A stretch of DNA of 64,000 nucleotides from JACTOJ01 sp032335695 (GCF_032335695.1 NZ_JACTOJ010000008.1:145328-209327), one strand, 5' to 3'. Counted from the stretch's first letter, positions 8,844 through 17,036 are shown. The notes: generated from the letters alone by a model not told the origin. Numbers and translations are program-made.

Positions 8844-9856
8844 TGCACTGCACTCCTTTCAAAGCCGCATAGCTGGTTGAGCTTATCTAACGCAATACCT
8901 GAATCTATAAGTGTCCTTGCATATTCAATTCCATCACTTAAATTCTCTACTTTTTTCCCTACATATAAAGCCGCTGCTGCATTAATAAGTACCACATCTC
9001 TCTTAGGTCCCTTTTTTCCCTTTAATATATCAACTATTATTGCTGCATTTTCCTCAGAATTTCCCCCGGCCATTTCCTCCACGCTTGCCATAATCAAACC
9101 AAATTCTCTCGGATCTATGTAGTAGTTTAATATCTTGCCATTTTTAAGTTCACTGACCTTAGTTTTCCCTGCTATAGTTATCTCATCAAGACCATCTCCA
9201 TTTACCACAAGAGCTCTCTCTCTTCCAAGCTTCAATAAAACCTTAGCCATACTTTCTGTAAGCTTTTCTGAATATACTCCCATTACTTGTCCTTTTATAG
9301 GTGCTGGGTTTGTGAGAGGCCCTAGTATGTTAAATATAGTCCGCATACCTAGTTCTCCTCTGACTGGAGCCGCATATTTCATAGCCTTATGGTAGTCTGG
9401 AGCAAATAAAAAGGTCATATTATTTTCTTTTAGGCAGAGTTTTGAAGCTTCTGTATCTAAGCTTATTGGAACTCCAAGCTTTGAAAGCACATCACTGCTG
9501 CCGCTTTTGCTGGATACTGCTCTATTTCCATGCTTGGCTATCTTCACTCCGCCTGAAGCAGCTATAATTGAAGCGCAAGTGGATATATTAAAGGTTTTTC
9601 CTCCGTCCCCGCCAGTTCCGCAGGTGTCAATGTAATAATCACCATCCAGTTCAAATTCCTCAGCTTTATTTTTCATAGCTCTTGCACATCCAGTGATTTC
9701 TTCTATAGTTTCTCCCTTAATTTTAAGAGCCACTAAGAATGCAGAGATTTGGCTCTGAGTGCAATTTCCGCTCATAATTTCATTCATGCACTCCTCTGCT
9801 CCCTCCTCAGAAATGTTTTCTAAAGCTACAAGTTTATTTAAATAATCCTTAAACAT
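8840..9856 (-). CDS. trpD: Anthranilate phosphoribosyltransferase
   Basis: Transfers phosphoribose from PRPP to anthranilate. 338 aa, typical. Pyrophosphate-binding glycine motif DTCGTGGDGGKTFNIST near residue 79-95, then KHGNRAVSSKSGSSDVL and the HKAMKYAAPVRGELGMRT anthranilate region. The ATG at 9856 has AAGGAG 8 bases upstream; an in-frame GTG at 9865 overlaps that ribosome site and is rejected. The gene overlaps the trpG end by 8 bases. The separate trpG shows the glutaminase is not fused to TrpD here. Confidence 0.97.
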   Translation of the reverse strand: MFKDYLNKLVALENISEEGAEECMNEIMSGNCTQSQISAFLVALKIKGETIEEITGCARAMKNKAEEFELDGDYYIDTCGTGGDGGKTFNISTCASIIAASGGVKIAKHGNRAVSSKSGSSDVLSKLGVPISLDTEASKLCLKENNMTFLFAPDYHKAMKYAAPVRGELGMRTIFNILGPLTNPAPIKGQVMGVYSEKLTESMAKVLLKLGRERALVVNGDGLDEITIAGKTKVSELKNGKILNYYIDPREFGLIMASVEEMAGGNSEENAAIIVDILKGKKGPKRDVVLINAAAALYVGKKVENLSDGIEYARTLIDSGIALDKLNQLCGFERSAVH

Positions 9857-10421
9857 TGCAAACACTCCTTACAAAATTTTTTATTATTGCTTTTCCATTG
9901 CTGGTTTTAATGGACTCAGGATGAAATTGAAGTCCATAAATATCATAATTTCTGTGCTTTACTCCCATTACTATGCCATCCGTATCTGCTATTATTTGAA
10001 GTTCTCCAGGAAGCTCTTGCCTGTCTATTATCAATGAGTGATATCTCATAACCTCAAGCTTATTAGGTATTCCTTCAAAAACTTTGCTGCCATATACATT
10101 TATTACTGAGGTTTTTCCATGAAATATCTTGCTGCAGCTTACTATATTACCTCCAAAGGCACAGCCTATAGCTTGATGTCCTAAGCATATACCAAGAATG
10201 GGCACTTCTCCTTTAAAGCTATTTATCACATCAATGCATATTCCAGCTCTTTCTGGTCTTCCTGGTCCTGGTGAAAGTACTATTCCCCTTGGTTTAAGCT
10301 TTTTAAGCTCTTCCACTGTTATCTCATCATTTCTAAACACCTCTATTTCTTCCGTAAACTCCCCAAAATATTGGTAGAGATTATATACGAAAGAATCATA
10401 ATTGTCTATTATAGCAATCAT
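9849..10421 (-). CDS. trpG: Anthranilate synthase component II (glutamine amidotransferase)
   Basis: Class I glutaminase that supplies ammonia to TrpE. 190 aa. N-terminal signature IDNYDSFVYNLYQY, nucleophile elbow LGICLGHQAIG with Cys near residue 79, and the LQFHPES His/Glu pair near residue 168. The ATG immediately follows the trpE stop, so the two subunits are made in tandem. A shared role with p-aminobenzoate synthesis (PabA function) is possible as in bacilli, but no pabB is in the window. Confidence 0.96.
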   Translation of the reverse strand: MIAIIDNYDSFVYNLYQYFGEFTEEIEVFRNDEITVEELKKLKPRGIVLSPGPGRPERAGICIDVINSFKGEVPILGICLGHQAIGCAFGGNIVSCSKIFHGKTSVINVYGSKVFEGIPNKLEVMRYHSLIIDRQELPGELQIIADTDGIVMGVKHRNYDIYGLQFHPESIKTSNGKAIIKNFVRSVCNV

Positions 10422-11849
10422 TTATATTACCTCCTTTAAGGCCCTCAGCTTATTTAAACTTTCTTCATATTCAAAGCTTCCCTCTGAATCGTAAACTACT
10501 CCGCCTCCAGCTTGTATATACGCTTTGTTATCCTTAAACACTATAGTTCTTATAGCTATGCAATTATCCATATCTCCATTGAAGGAAAAGAAGCCTACTG
10601 AACCCGCATATATTCCTCGCCTTACATTTTCAAGCTCCTCGATGATTTCCATAGCTCTTATCTTAGGTGCTCCTGATACCGTACCGGCAGGAAAGCAGGC
10701 AGATAAGGCATCAAAGCAGTCTTTATCTTCTTTTAAGCTTCCAGATACGGTAGATACCATGTGCATCACATGGGAGTAAAAATCTATTTCCATAAACCTT
10801 TTTACCTCCACCGTGCCAAATTTGCTTATTCTACCAATATCATTTCTTCCTAGATCCACCAGCATTAGATGCTCTGCTCTTTCTTTTTCATCAGTCAAAA
10901 GTTCTTCTTTCAGCCTTTTATCTTCTTCTTCTGTCTCTCCTCGTCTTCTAGTACCTGCTATAGGATTAGTTTCTACTATACCTCTGCTGCACTTTACAAG
11001 ACTTTCTGGGGAAGCTCCTACCACAGTAAAACCATCGAATTCTATATAAAATAGATAAGGAGAAGGATTCACTATTCTTAATCTTCTGTAAACTTCAAAG
11101 GGAGCCTCATCAGTTTCTGCAGTAAATCTTTGGGAAGGTACCACTTGAAATATATCTCCCGCCTTTATATATTCCTTCGCCTTTTCTACCATGCTCTCGT
11201 AATGTTCCTTGGTGACACTAGCCTTAAATTCTTTTTTAACATGTTTTTCATCTATTGAGTGAAGGCTTTTAATTTCCTTTATCTTATCCTTTAAACTATT
11301 AAGCTCTTCTGCTATACTCTCATAGCTTTTTTCCTCTTCAGGAAATACATTGTACAAAATTTTGATGCTATGCTTTAAATGATCATAAACTATGATGGTC
11401 TTATATAAGTTGAAAAAGCTATCTGGTACATTGAGTTCATCTTCGTTATTGTCTGGAATTTTTTCAAATAGCCTTACAGCATCATATCCTAGGTATCCAA
11501 TTGCCCCTCCTGCAAATGCATCTAATTCTCCATCATAAGGAAGTTTTATGTTACTTTTAAGCTCTTTCATCACATTTCCATTGAAAGAAAACCTATTTTC
11601 TGTTTCATCTATGGTAGTTACTTCATCTCTCCTGCTAAATATCTTCTTATATGGATTAGATCCCATATAGGAAAACCTTCCTTTGTTTTCATTAAAAAAT
11701 GCACTTTCCAAAAGAAATTTATTTTTTCCTTCCAGATTGTAAAAAATGCTTATAGGTGTTATCTCATCTCCATAAAACTGCAAATATAGATTAAAAACCT
11801 TTCCCTCCTTTACTTTCTTATTAAAATTCTCTTTTGACATATTTATCAT
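10422..11849 (-). CDS. trpE: Anthranilate synthase component I
   Basis: Converts chorismate plus ammonia to anthranilate, the committed step. 475 aa. The N-terminal domain has the LLES motif (KFLLESAFF, about residue 46) linked to tryptophan feedback binding. The C-terminal chorismate domain shows GDIFQVVPSQRF, IAGTRRRG, LVDLGRNDIGR, FPAGTVSGAPKIRAMEII and GGGVVYDS. GGAGG lies 11 bases before the ATG at 11849; an ATG at 11840 is a poorer fit. It is the first gene behind the T-box leader. Separate trpE and trpG genes give the usual heteromeric enzyme. Confidence 0.97.
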   Translation of the reverse strand: MINMSKENFNKKVKEGKVFNLYLQFYGDEITPISIFYNLEGKNKFLLESAFFNENKGRFSYMGSNPYKKIFSRRDEVTTIDETENRFSFNGNVMKELKSNIKLPYDGELDAFAGGAIGYLGYDAVRLFEKIPDNNEDELNVPDSFFNLYKTIIVYDHLKHSIKILYNVFPEEEKSYESIAEELNSLKDKIKEIKSLHSIDEKHVKKEFKASVTKEHYESMVEKAKEYIKAGDIFQVVPSQRFTAETDEAPFEVYRRLRIVNPSPYLFYIEFDGFTVVGASPESLVKCSRGIVETNPIAGTRRRGETEEEDKRLKEELLTDEKERAEHLMLVDLGRNDIGRISKFGTVEVKRFMEIDFYSHVMHMVSTVSGSLKEDKDCFDALSACFPAGTVSGAPKIRAMEIIEELENVRRGIYAGSVGFFSFNGDMDNCIAIRTIVFKDNKAYIQAGGGVVYDSEGSFEYEESLNKLRALKEVI

Positions 11850-11894
11850 AATTTAAAGTCCTCCTTTAAATAAATTTCTAAAACATTAATCAAA

Positions 11895-11933
11895 ACAAAA
11901 AAGCCACTTCATCCCGCTAATGGGACGAAGTGA
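11895..11933 (-). terminator. T-box terminator 2 (promoter-distal)
   Basis: GTCACTTCGTCCC pairs with GGGATGAAGTGGC, followed by T6 on the minus strand. Forms after the second T-box core. Confidence 0.9.
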
Positions 11934-11976
11934 CTCGTTGTGCCACCCATGTTAATCTTTAACAAAGCCGCATAAA

Positions 11977-12006
11977 ATAAAAAACACCTCACCATAGGAC
12001 GAAGTG
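11977..12006 (-). terminator. T-box terminator 1 (promoter-proximal)
   Basis: CACTTC pairs with GAGGTG (one G-U) around a short loop, followed by T6 on the minus strand, just after the first T-box core. A shorter stem than terminator 2. Confidence 0.8.
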
Positions 12007-12220
12007 TGTATGCCACCTAAAGATTTTCTTTGTCAGGTACAGAAAAATCGATACCCTGTCTTTTTAACGGTAGACTACCGGAAAATGCTACTCTCAAAAG
12101 ATTTCACAACTCATCTAACAGAACCATTCGCTAAAGACTACAGTATCTGGCTCACACCACCCCAGATTCGCTTAAACTAAATTTCTCTAGTTACTCTTTC
12201 TGATCACCGACTTTAAAATT

Positions 12221-12249
12221 ATAATATATTAATTTTTATGAATTGTCAA
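12221..12249 (-). promoter_or_regulatory. trp operon promoter
   Basis: Minus strand TTGACA (12249-12244), 17-base spacer, TATTAT (12226-12221), just upstream of the T-box stem I. Confidence 0.8.
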
Positions 12250-12395
12250 ATAAATTTTTATGCTCTTTTATAACTAAATTTATGAAAATTTTTATGCTTC
12301 TCAAAATATAGTTCTACAATTCGTTCTAAAGCTTTACATTTATATTTTTATAATACATTTGTTTTAAATTTATTATAATATTTTTAAATTTATTA

Positions 12396-12424
12396 TTGAA
12401 AGTAAATCCACAATATGGTATGAT
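12396..12424 (+). promoter_or_regulatory. Promoter of the small lipoprotein gene
   Basis: TTGAAA (12396-12401), 17-base spacer, TATGAT (12419-12424), 34 bases before the start codon. It faces away from the trp promoter. Confidence 0.7.
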
Positions 12425-12457
12425 TTTATGGTATTTTATTTTAATGGGGGTAAAAAA

Positions 12458-13039
12458 ATGAAAAAAAATTTTAAAAAAGTAACTTATATTCTTTTATTCG
12501 TTTTGCTTTTAATTCCTGCAGCAGGTTGTAGTAAAAGTAACGATAAAACGACTAGCAGCAAGCCAGCTGCTACTGAGACAATAAAAACAAAAGATTTTAA
12601 AAGTGATGACGGAAAACTTCAAGTATCAGCTCCTACTTCATGGAAAGAAGTAAGTCAAATCAAAAGTATGAATCCTTTATATAAGATTGGTATAGGAGAC
12701 TTAAGTAAGGAAAAGTACTTAGGTGTCATATCTGAATCTAAAGATAATTTTGATGGAATGACTCTAGACAAATACTACGATGCTATAACTTCTCAACTAA
12801 AAACTCAAATTACCGATGCAGAAATTTCTAACGTTACCGATATCACTATCAGTGGTAGTAAGGCTAAAATTTTCCAGTTAAAAGGTACAGTAAATAATGT
12901 TAAAATAACTTACATTAATGCTATAATAGATTCACCAAAGGCTTTTAATCAAGTTAATTCTTGGACTCTTACTTCAAGTTTTGACAAAAATAAATCAGAA
13001 CTTGAAAATGCAGTAAAATCCTTTAAAGAACTTTCATAA
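12458..13039 (+). CDS. Lipoprotein with a PsbP/DcrB-like domain
   Basis: 193-aa predicted lipoprotein. Signal core YILLFVLLLIPAAGC with lipobox AAGC, then a Ser/Thr/Lys linker (about residues 25-45) and one compact domain starting FKSDDGKLQVSAPTSWKEV. The opening pattern (charged strand, L.V..P..W) recalls PsbP/DcrB-like lipoproteins of Firmicutes; this is inference from pattern. The ATG at 12458 follows GGGGG by 8 bases; the in-frame ATG at 12428 has no ribosome site. Monocistronic, with its own promoter and a terminator after it. Function unknown. Confidence 0.85.
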   Translation: MKKNFKKVTYILLFVLLLIPAAGCSKSNDKTTSSKPAATETIKTKDFKSDDGKLQVSAPTSWKEVSQIKSMNPLYKIGIGDLSKEKYLGVISESKDNFDGMTLDKYYDAITSQLKTQITDAEISNVTDITISGSKAKIFQLKGTVNNVKITYINAIIDSPKAFNQVNSWTLTSSFDKNKSELENAVKSFKELS

Positions 13040-13093
13040 TTATTTTGTAAAGTATTAAAAAACATCTATTTTATAAGCTAATAATGTTAAAAA

Positions 13094-13136
13094 TAAAAGG
13101 ATTTTATAAGCTATATGCTTTTAAAATCCTTTTATT
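13094..13136. terminator. Bidirectional terminator
   Basis: AAAAGGATTTTA pairs with TAAAATCCTTTT across a 15-base loop, with A/T runs on both sides. Lies between the convergent lipoprotein (+) and PfoR-like gene (-). Confidence 0.8.
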
Positions 13137-13151
13137 CAATATACTATTTTT

Positions 13152-14297
13152 TTATTGAATATCCATATGCATATCACCAGATTTTATGATTCCGGATTTC
13201 TTAAAGGCAAAATAAATTGGTAATATTATGGCAGATGGAATTATTATTCCTGTAAGAATAAATATTAAGATTCCTTTTAGTCCTTGATTAGCAATAATAT
13301 TTAAAGGTGCTATCAAAGAATTAAGTCCAAGTCCTGCTAATTCATAGCTAGACCTAAATTTAAACAAAGCTGTAGCTATAGGAGCTGATACGAAAGCCGC
13401 AATAAAAGTAGGTATAACTATTCTCGGATTCTTTATTATATTTGGGAATTGAACCTTTGGAGTTACTAATCCCTGAGCAATATTAGCCCCAGCATCATTT
13501 TCTTTAAAGGACATAATGGTAAAGCCAACAAATTGAACTGTACACCCTATAAGCGCTGCAGCACTGGATACCGGATCCAGCTTAAGAGCTATGGCAATAG
13601 CTGCAGAGGATGCTGGAGTCATTAACAAAATGCTCCATGCAAGAGATATAAGTGCAGATCCAATAAAAGGAGATATATTTATTGAGTAGGCTATCTGAGC
13701 ACTAAGCCAATTGAGCAATGGTGTGGTTACCGCAGCTAAGCCTAAACCAGCTATTCCACCCACTACTACTGCTGCAAAAGGTATAGCCATCATATCTAGT
13801 TTTGTCTTTCCAGCAACAGCCTTTCCTACTACTACAGCTATTAATGCAGCCAATACCGCACTAATTGGTTGTCCAGATACAAATATAAGTCCTGCATTAG
13901 TGATATGTACTGCATTAGCTCCAACCGCGGCTGTTATCATAGCACTAAATATGATAAGAGTATTTCCACCCAATTGATATGCGATTCCAGCCCCTATTGC
14001 AGGTGACAGCATAGATTTTGCTATAGTTCCTATACCTATGAATGCCTGCCAATGAACAAACTTTCCAATAGTTTCACATAAAAGTCCTATTCCAAGCATT
14101 ACAAGCACCGCATTAGCAATACCCGCCGCCGCCTTATAAGCTAGTTCCAATATAGATTGTTTTTCATTTTTTTCATCATAGTTTTCTGCTGCATCAGCTG
14201 CAGTCTTTACATTTTCCACGTAAATACACCCCCATATATTATAAATATCTGAAATTGATAACATAATAAAAATCAGCCCCATATTATCAATTATCAT
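13152..14297 (-). CDS. PfoR-like PTS EIIC-type membrane protein
   Basis: Polytopic membrane protein, 381 aa as drawn, of the PTS_EIIC_2 family that includes the Clostridium perfringens PfoR protein. About nine hydrophobic segments; conserved-looking stretches include MLSPAIGAGIAYQLGGN and ALISLAWSILLMTPASSAAIAIAL. No EIIA, EIIB or phosphorylation domain is fused. The role is unclear: proteins of this family are annotated as regulators or sugar permeases. Two starts are plausible: ATG 14297 (AAGGAAAAT upstream) and GTG 14219 (GGGGGTG upstream), which would give 355 aa, closer to family length and without the odd hydrophobic lead. The promoter at 14380-14408 fits both. Confidence 0.8.
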   Translation of the reverse strand: MIIDNMGLIFIMLSISDIYNIWGCIYVENVKTAADAAENYDEKNEKQSILELAYKAAAGIANAVLVMLGIGLLCETIGKFVHWQAFIGIGTIAKSMLSPAIGAGIAYQLGGNTLIIFSAMITAAVGANAVHITNAGLIFVSGQPISAVLAALIAVVVGKAVAGKTKLDMMAIPFAAVVVGGIAGLGLAAVTTPLLNWLSAQIAYSINISPFIGSALISLAWSILLMTPASSAAIAIALKLDPVSSAAALIGCTVQFVGFTIMSFKENDAGANIAQGLVTPKVQFPNIIKNPRIVIPTFIAAFVSAPIATALFKFRSSYELAGLGLNSLIAPLNIIANQGLKGILIFILTGIIIPSAIILPIYFAFKKSGIIKSGDMHMDIQ

Positions 14298-14379
14298 TTT
14301 TATTTTCCTTATTATAAAAGGAATTTATTAATTTTTCCACATAAATATTAATACTTTGTGAATTCTGCTTTGATTATAA

Positions 14380-14408
14380 ATTATACACACATTGGCTTAG
14401 CTTGTAAA
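14380..14408 (-). promoter_or_regulatory. pfoR-like gene promoter
   Basis: Minus strand TTTACA (14408-14403), 17-base spacer, TATAAT (14385-14380). The spacer and -35 lie inside an inverted repeat (14394-14433). Confidence 0.8.
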
Positions 14409-14433
14409 GTATGAAAACTTAAAAAGCTAAGCC
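14394..14433. promoter_or_regulatory. Inverted repeat over the pfoR-like promoter
   Basis: GGCTTAGCTT and AAGCTAAGCC are exact complements 20 bases apart; one arm lies in the promoter spacer, the other just upstream of -35. Candidate operator. It lacks a clean T-run for the minus strand, so a pure terminator is less likely. Confidence 0.5.
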
Positions 14434-14499
14434 TCTAAACCTTTACATTTGTTTTCATTAAAATAAACAGCATTATTATTTTAAATTCAGCCTAAAATA

Positions 14500-14535
14500 A
14501 AAAGCCGTACCTGATATTAAAAATCAGAATATGGC
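14500..14535 (-). terminator. Terminator after osmoprotectant-binding gene
   Basis: On the minus strand GCC-loop-CTGAT pairs with ATCAG-GTAC-GGC, followed by TTTTTATTTT. 16 bases past the binding-protein stop. Confidence 0.7.
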
Positions 14536-14550
14536 ATAAAACTTTATTTG

Positions 14551-15408
14551 CTATATAATACCTTTTTCCTTTAAAAACTCTTCCGCCACCTTGCTTGGCT
14601 GCATACCCAATTTATCTACTTTATAATTCAACCCTCTCATAACTTCATCATTTATAATACCCGTTAATTTATTTATTATAGGCTCTAATTCAGGATATTT
14701 TTTTAATGTATCATTTTTTATAAGCGACACGACGTAATATGGAGGAAAAAAGTTTTTATCATCCTTAAGCACTTTTAAATCAAAGGCTTCTAATAGTCCA
14801 TCCGTGGAAAAAGCGTCTATCACATCAGAGATTCCATTTTTTAACGCAGTATATCTTAAACCTCCGTCTACAGCCTTCATGTCTTTAAAATCCATTTTGT
14901 ATACATCCTTAAGTCCCAAATACCCATCTTGACGATTACTAAACTCTATAGTGCAGCCAAGTGTAAGCTGATTGCTAAGTTTAGCTAAATCCGAAAATGT
15001 TTCCAGCTTGTATTTGCCAGCTAATTCTTTTGTGACAGCTAGTGTATAGGTATTGTTAAAGCCAAGTGGTTTCAGCCAGGTTAAACCATAATTTTTATTA
15101 AAATATTCTTTTACTGTATCATAGGTTTTATCCGGATCGCTTATACTTTTTTGCTTCATTATATCCACTAGTCCTGTACCTGTGTATTCTACATACATAT
15201 CTATCTGTCCAGCCTTCAAAGCATTAAAAGCAATGCTTGTACAACCAAGATTTAATTTTCTCTCTACCTTTATATCTGTATTTTTTTGAATTAATGTAGC
15301 TAGCATATTGCCAAGTATCAATTGTTCATTAAAGTTCTTAGAACCTATTGTAATAACCTTCTGATCCTTCTTATTAAATACACCAAAGCTTGCTAATACC
15401 AATATCAC
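14551..15408 (-). CDS. Glycine betaine/choline-type substrate-binding domain (OpuBC-like)
   Basis: Ligand-binding protein of an osmoprotectant ABC importer (OpuAC family). Family marks: ITIGSKNFNEQLILGNMLA, MYVEYTGTG, and a C-terminal NDEVMRGLNYKVD stretch ending PSKVAEEFLKEKGI. As drawn (285 aa) it starts at a GTG with no clear ribosome site and only half a hydrophobic signal (ILVLASFGVF). The same frame stays open upstream into the permease gene and carries KLKVWQKSIILALCVILVL, a full membrane segment, but no ATG. A -1 slip on A7 at 15468-15462 would join it to the permease, as in natural permease-binder fusions. Either a frameshift fusion or a poorly initiated overlapping gene. Confidence 0.85.
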   Translation of the reverse strand: MILVLASFGVFNKKDQKVITIGSKNFNEQLILGNMLATLIQKNTDIKVERKLNLGCTSIAFNALKAGQIDMYVEYTGTGLVDIMKQKSISDPDKTYDTVKEYFNKNYGLTWLKPLGFNNTYTLAVTKELAGKYKLETFSDLAKLSNQLTLGCTIEFSNRQDGYLGLKDVYKMDFKDMKAVDGGLRYTALKNGISDVIDAFSTDGLLEAFDLKVLKDDKNFFPPYYVVSLIKNDTLKKYPELEPIINKLTGIINDEVMRGLNYKVDKLGMQPSKVAEEFLKEKGII

Positions 15409-15422
15409 GCATAGTGCTAATA

Positions 15423-16094
15423 TTATAGACTTCTGCCATACTTTAAGCTTATTCCTTTGGCTTTTTTTCCTTTTGCCATTTGATCTATTTTTCCTATTAC
15501 AAAGTCTATGGCTAATGCTAATATGAAGGCTGGTATAGCCCCAGCTAAAATCATGTTATTATCCACGGTCTGTACTCCAGAGAAGACCATATATCCTAGG
15601 CCTCCAGCTCCTACAAAAGCCGCTATTGTGGTAAGTCCTACGGCAGTCACCGCTGAGATTCTAATGCCTGCCATAATAACAGGCATGTCTAAAGGAATCT
15701 GAACCATGGTTAGTATCTGAGTTTTAGTCATTCCTATACCTTCAGCTGCTTCTATGGTATCTTTGTTGATATTAGAAAGTCCCGTATAGGTGTTTTTTAT
15801 TATTGGCAGCAAGGAGTAAAGCAATGTCATTATAATGGCTGGCTTACTTCCTATGCCCACCACCGGAATTAAAAAACCAAGTAAGGCTAAGCTCGGAATA
15901 GCCTGCACAACATTGGCAATCCCTATAATCGGAGAAGAGAGCTTCCTTGACTTAGATACAATTATTCCAAGAGGTACTCCAATAATAGCTATACATACTG
16001 CCACTAGGGTTAACTGTATGTGCTGAAAAAACAATTTAATTATATCTGTTTTTCTATCTACAATAAAATTGTAAAAGCTTTGAATACCATCCAT
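15423..16094 (-). CDS. Osmoprotectant ABC permease (OpuBB-like)
   Basis: 223-aa permease with about five membrane segments (first LTLVAVCIAIIGVPLGIIV, about residues 28-46) and the EAA-like loop INKDTIEAAEGIGMTKTQI near residues 112-130. Family role: uptake of glycine betaine, choline or carnitine. Its 3' end overlaps the open frame of the binding domain; the last 10 codons pass over A7 in the frame GGA-AAA-AAA-GCC, a canonical -1 slippery arrangement. No ATPase gene is upstream; a TnpB remnant ends 54 bases before its start. Only a weak ribosome site is seen. Confidence 0.88.
   Translation of the reverse strand: MDGIQSFYNFIVDRKTDIIKLFFQHIQLTLVAVCIAIIGVPLGIIVSKSRKLSSPIIGIANVVQAIPSLALLGFLIPVVGIGSKPAIIMTLLYSLLPIIKNTYTGLSNINKDTIEAAEGIGMTKTQILTMVQIPLDMPVIMAGIRISAVTAVGLTTIAAFVGAGGLGYMVFSGVQTVDNNMILAGAIPAFILALAIDFVIGKIDQMAKGKKAKGISLKYGRSL
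15462..15468 (-). other. Candidate -1 slippery site (A7)
   Basis: Seven A residues on the minus strand, in permease frame as A AAA AAA G. A one-base backward slip moves ribosomes into the binding-protein frame and bypasses the permease stop at 15425-15423. Confidence 0.5.
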
Positions 16095-16147
16095 TATACC
16101 GTTGCCAAAACCTTATAGAACTCTATAAAGCTTGTTTAATTCCCTGT

Positions 16148-16470
16148 TCAATGTGTCCGATTTTGTAATTCTAAAAGATTATACTACTTTCGTTTGATAT
16201 AACACTCCAAGGGCTTAACTTCAGATACAACGAATCCTACACCTCAAACATAACTGTTCATGTAGTTATGCTGAATATCTGCTTAAATTAATTGAAGCAT
16301 TAAAATCTCTATCTATTACTGCTCCACATTCTTCGCAGATATAAGTTCTTTCTGATAGTGATAATTTAGTTTTTACATGACCACACTCACTACAGGTTTT
16401 TGATGATGGATACCATTTATCAGCTTCAACAAATTCAACAATATTATACAAACTTCTATAAGATTTCAAT
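16148..16470 (-). pseudogene. TnpB remnant (IS200/IS605-type), C-terminal end
   Basis: Only the C-terminus of a TnpB-like protein remains. The open part (16266-16469) encodes EADKWYPSSKTCSECG, a second CEECG pair and RDFNASINL, the zinc ribbon and last RuvC Asp region. After an in-frame stop, another frame continues with GVGFVVSEVKPLECY, which resembles the family tail, down to about 16148. The N-terminal three quarters are missing, and no partner TnpA is present. It lies directly upstream of the osmoprotectant permease, where an ATPase gene would be expected. Confidence 0.8.
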
Positions 16471-16593
16471 GACTGTTATTTAACCTCCATTTTAACTATA
16501 TAAATATGCTATTTATTCCAGGTTTGTTTTCGTGATAATACTATCACAATTATTTAAGTAATGTAATTTTTATTAACATCATATATACTAAAA

Positions 16594-16618
16594 AAATAGG
16601 GGTTTTTTTCCCCTATTT
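16594..16618 (-). terminator. Terminator of the Gly-rich repeat protein gene
   Basis: AATAGGGG pairs with CCCCTATT, followed on the minus strand by T7, 14 bases past the stop. Confidence 0.85.
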
Positions 16619-16631
16619 AATAAATTTATTA

Positions 16632-17036
16632 TCACCAAAAGCCTCCGAAGCCTCCGATTCCTCGCCCAATACCCCAGCCACCTAGTCCAGGTCCCCAACC
16701 AAAACCTAGGCCAGGTCCCCAGCCGAAGCCTCCGCCCCAGCCACCAAATGCCAAGCCTAACAATAGTCCTGCTGCTAGAAGTCCTCCCCAGGAACTATCT
16801 ACACGACCTAGGTTTTTTCCTGTATTATCGTGTACATGCCATCCATTAAAATATCCTATAGGTCTGCCATCCATGCCATATACTCCTGTCCCTGATACGT
16901 AAGCAACAGGATTTCCATTAATATCCAATAGATACGGATCACTAATATATCCCATTACATTATAATTCCTATCATAAACAGCTCTTTCATCTGTGTATCC
17001 AACTAATCTTTCGTTGCCATCATATATCTTTTTCAT
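16632..17036 (-). CDS. Repeat protein with Gly/Trp-rich tail (4-fold beta-flower-like)
   Basis: 134 aa. Four or five imperfect 20-22-residue units, each with a GY/AY turn and a YD..G motif (VGYTD..AVYDRN, MGYISD..LLDING, VAYVSG..VYGMDG, IGYFNG..HVHDNTG), then a hydrophobic GGLLAAGLLLGLAFGG segment and a tail of Gly, Trp and Phe. The pattern fits the 4-fold beta flower type of small repeat protein; assigned by pattern only. A paralogue is at 31337. The ATG at 17036 is 8 bases from AGGAG; the GTG at 17045 overlaps that site. Function unknown; possibly envelope or spore associated. Confidence 0.8.
   Translation of the reverse strand: MKKIYDGNERLVGYTDERAVYDRNYNVMGYISDPYLLDINGNPVAYVSGTGVYGMDGRPIGYFNGWHVHDNTGKNLGRVDSSWGGLLAAGLLLGLAFGGWGGGFGWGPGLGFGWGPGLGGWGIGRGIGGFGGFW

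Larger units (their letters stand above)
11895..12211 (-). ncRNA. Tryptophan T-box leader with two antiterminator/terminator units
   Basis: On the minus strand the leader of trpE shows T-box features. Stem I contains an AGAGTAACTAGAGA-type K-turn region (about 12200-12183), a distal loop CTGGGGTGGTGTGAGCCAG (around 12154-12172) and a candidate UGG (Trp) specifier at 12126-12124. Downstream are two T-box cores, AGGTGGCAT (near 12018-12010) and GGGTGGCAC (near 11948-11940). Each holds UGGC, the complement of the GCCA end expected for tRNA-Trp with G73, and each is followed by its own terminator. Only one stem I is visible, so this is a partly duplicated T-box, not two complete riboswitches. Uncharged tRNA-Trp should promote readthrough into trpE. 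Confidence 0.9.

Noticed and set aside
8877..11054. Several plus-strand frames of 60-86 aa inside the trp operon
   Set aside because: Antisense shadows of trpD and trpE with no start signals; the Trp enzymes on the other strand are unambiguous.
11895..12211. Two independent tandem T-box riboswitches
   Set aside because: Only one stem I with K-turn, distal loop and specifier is present, so it is one leader with a duplicated 3' part.
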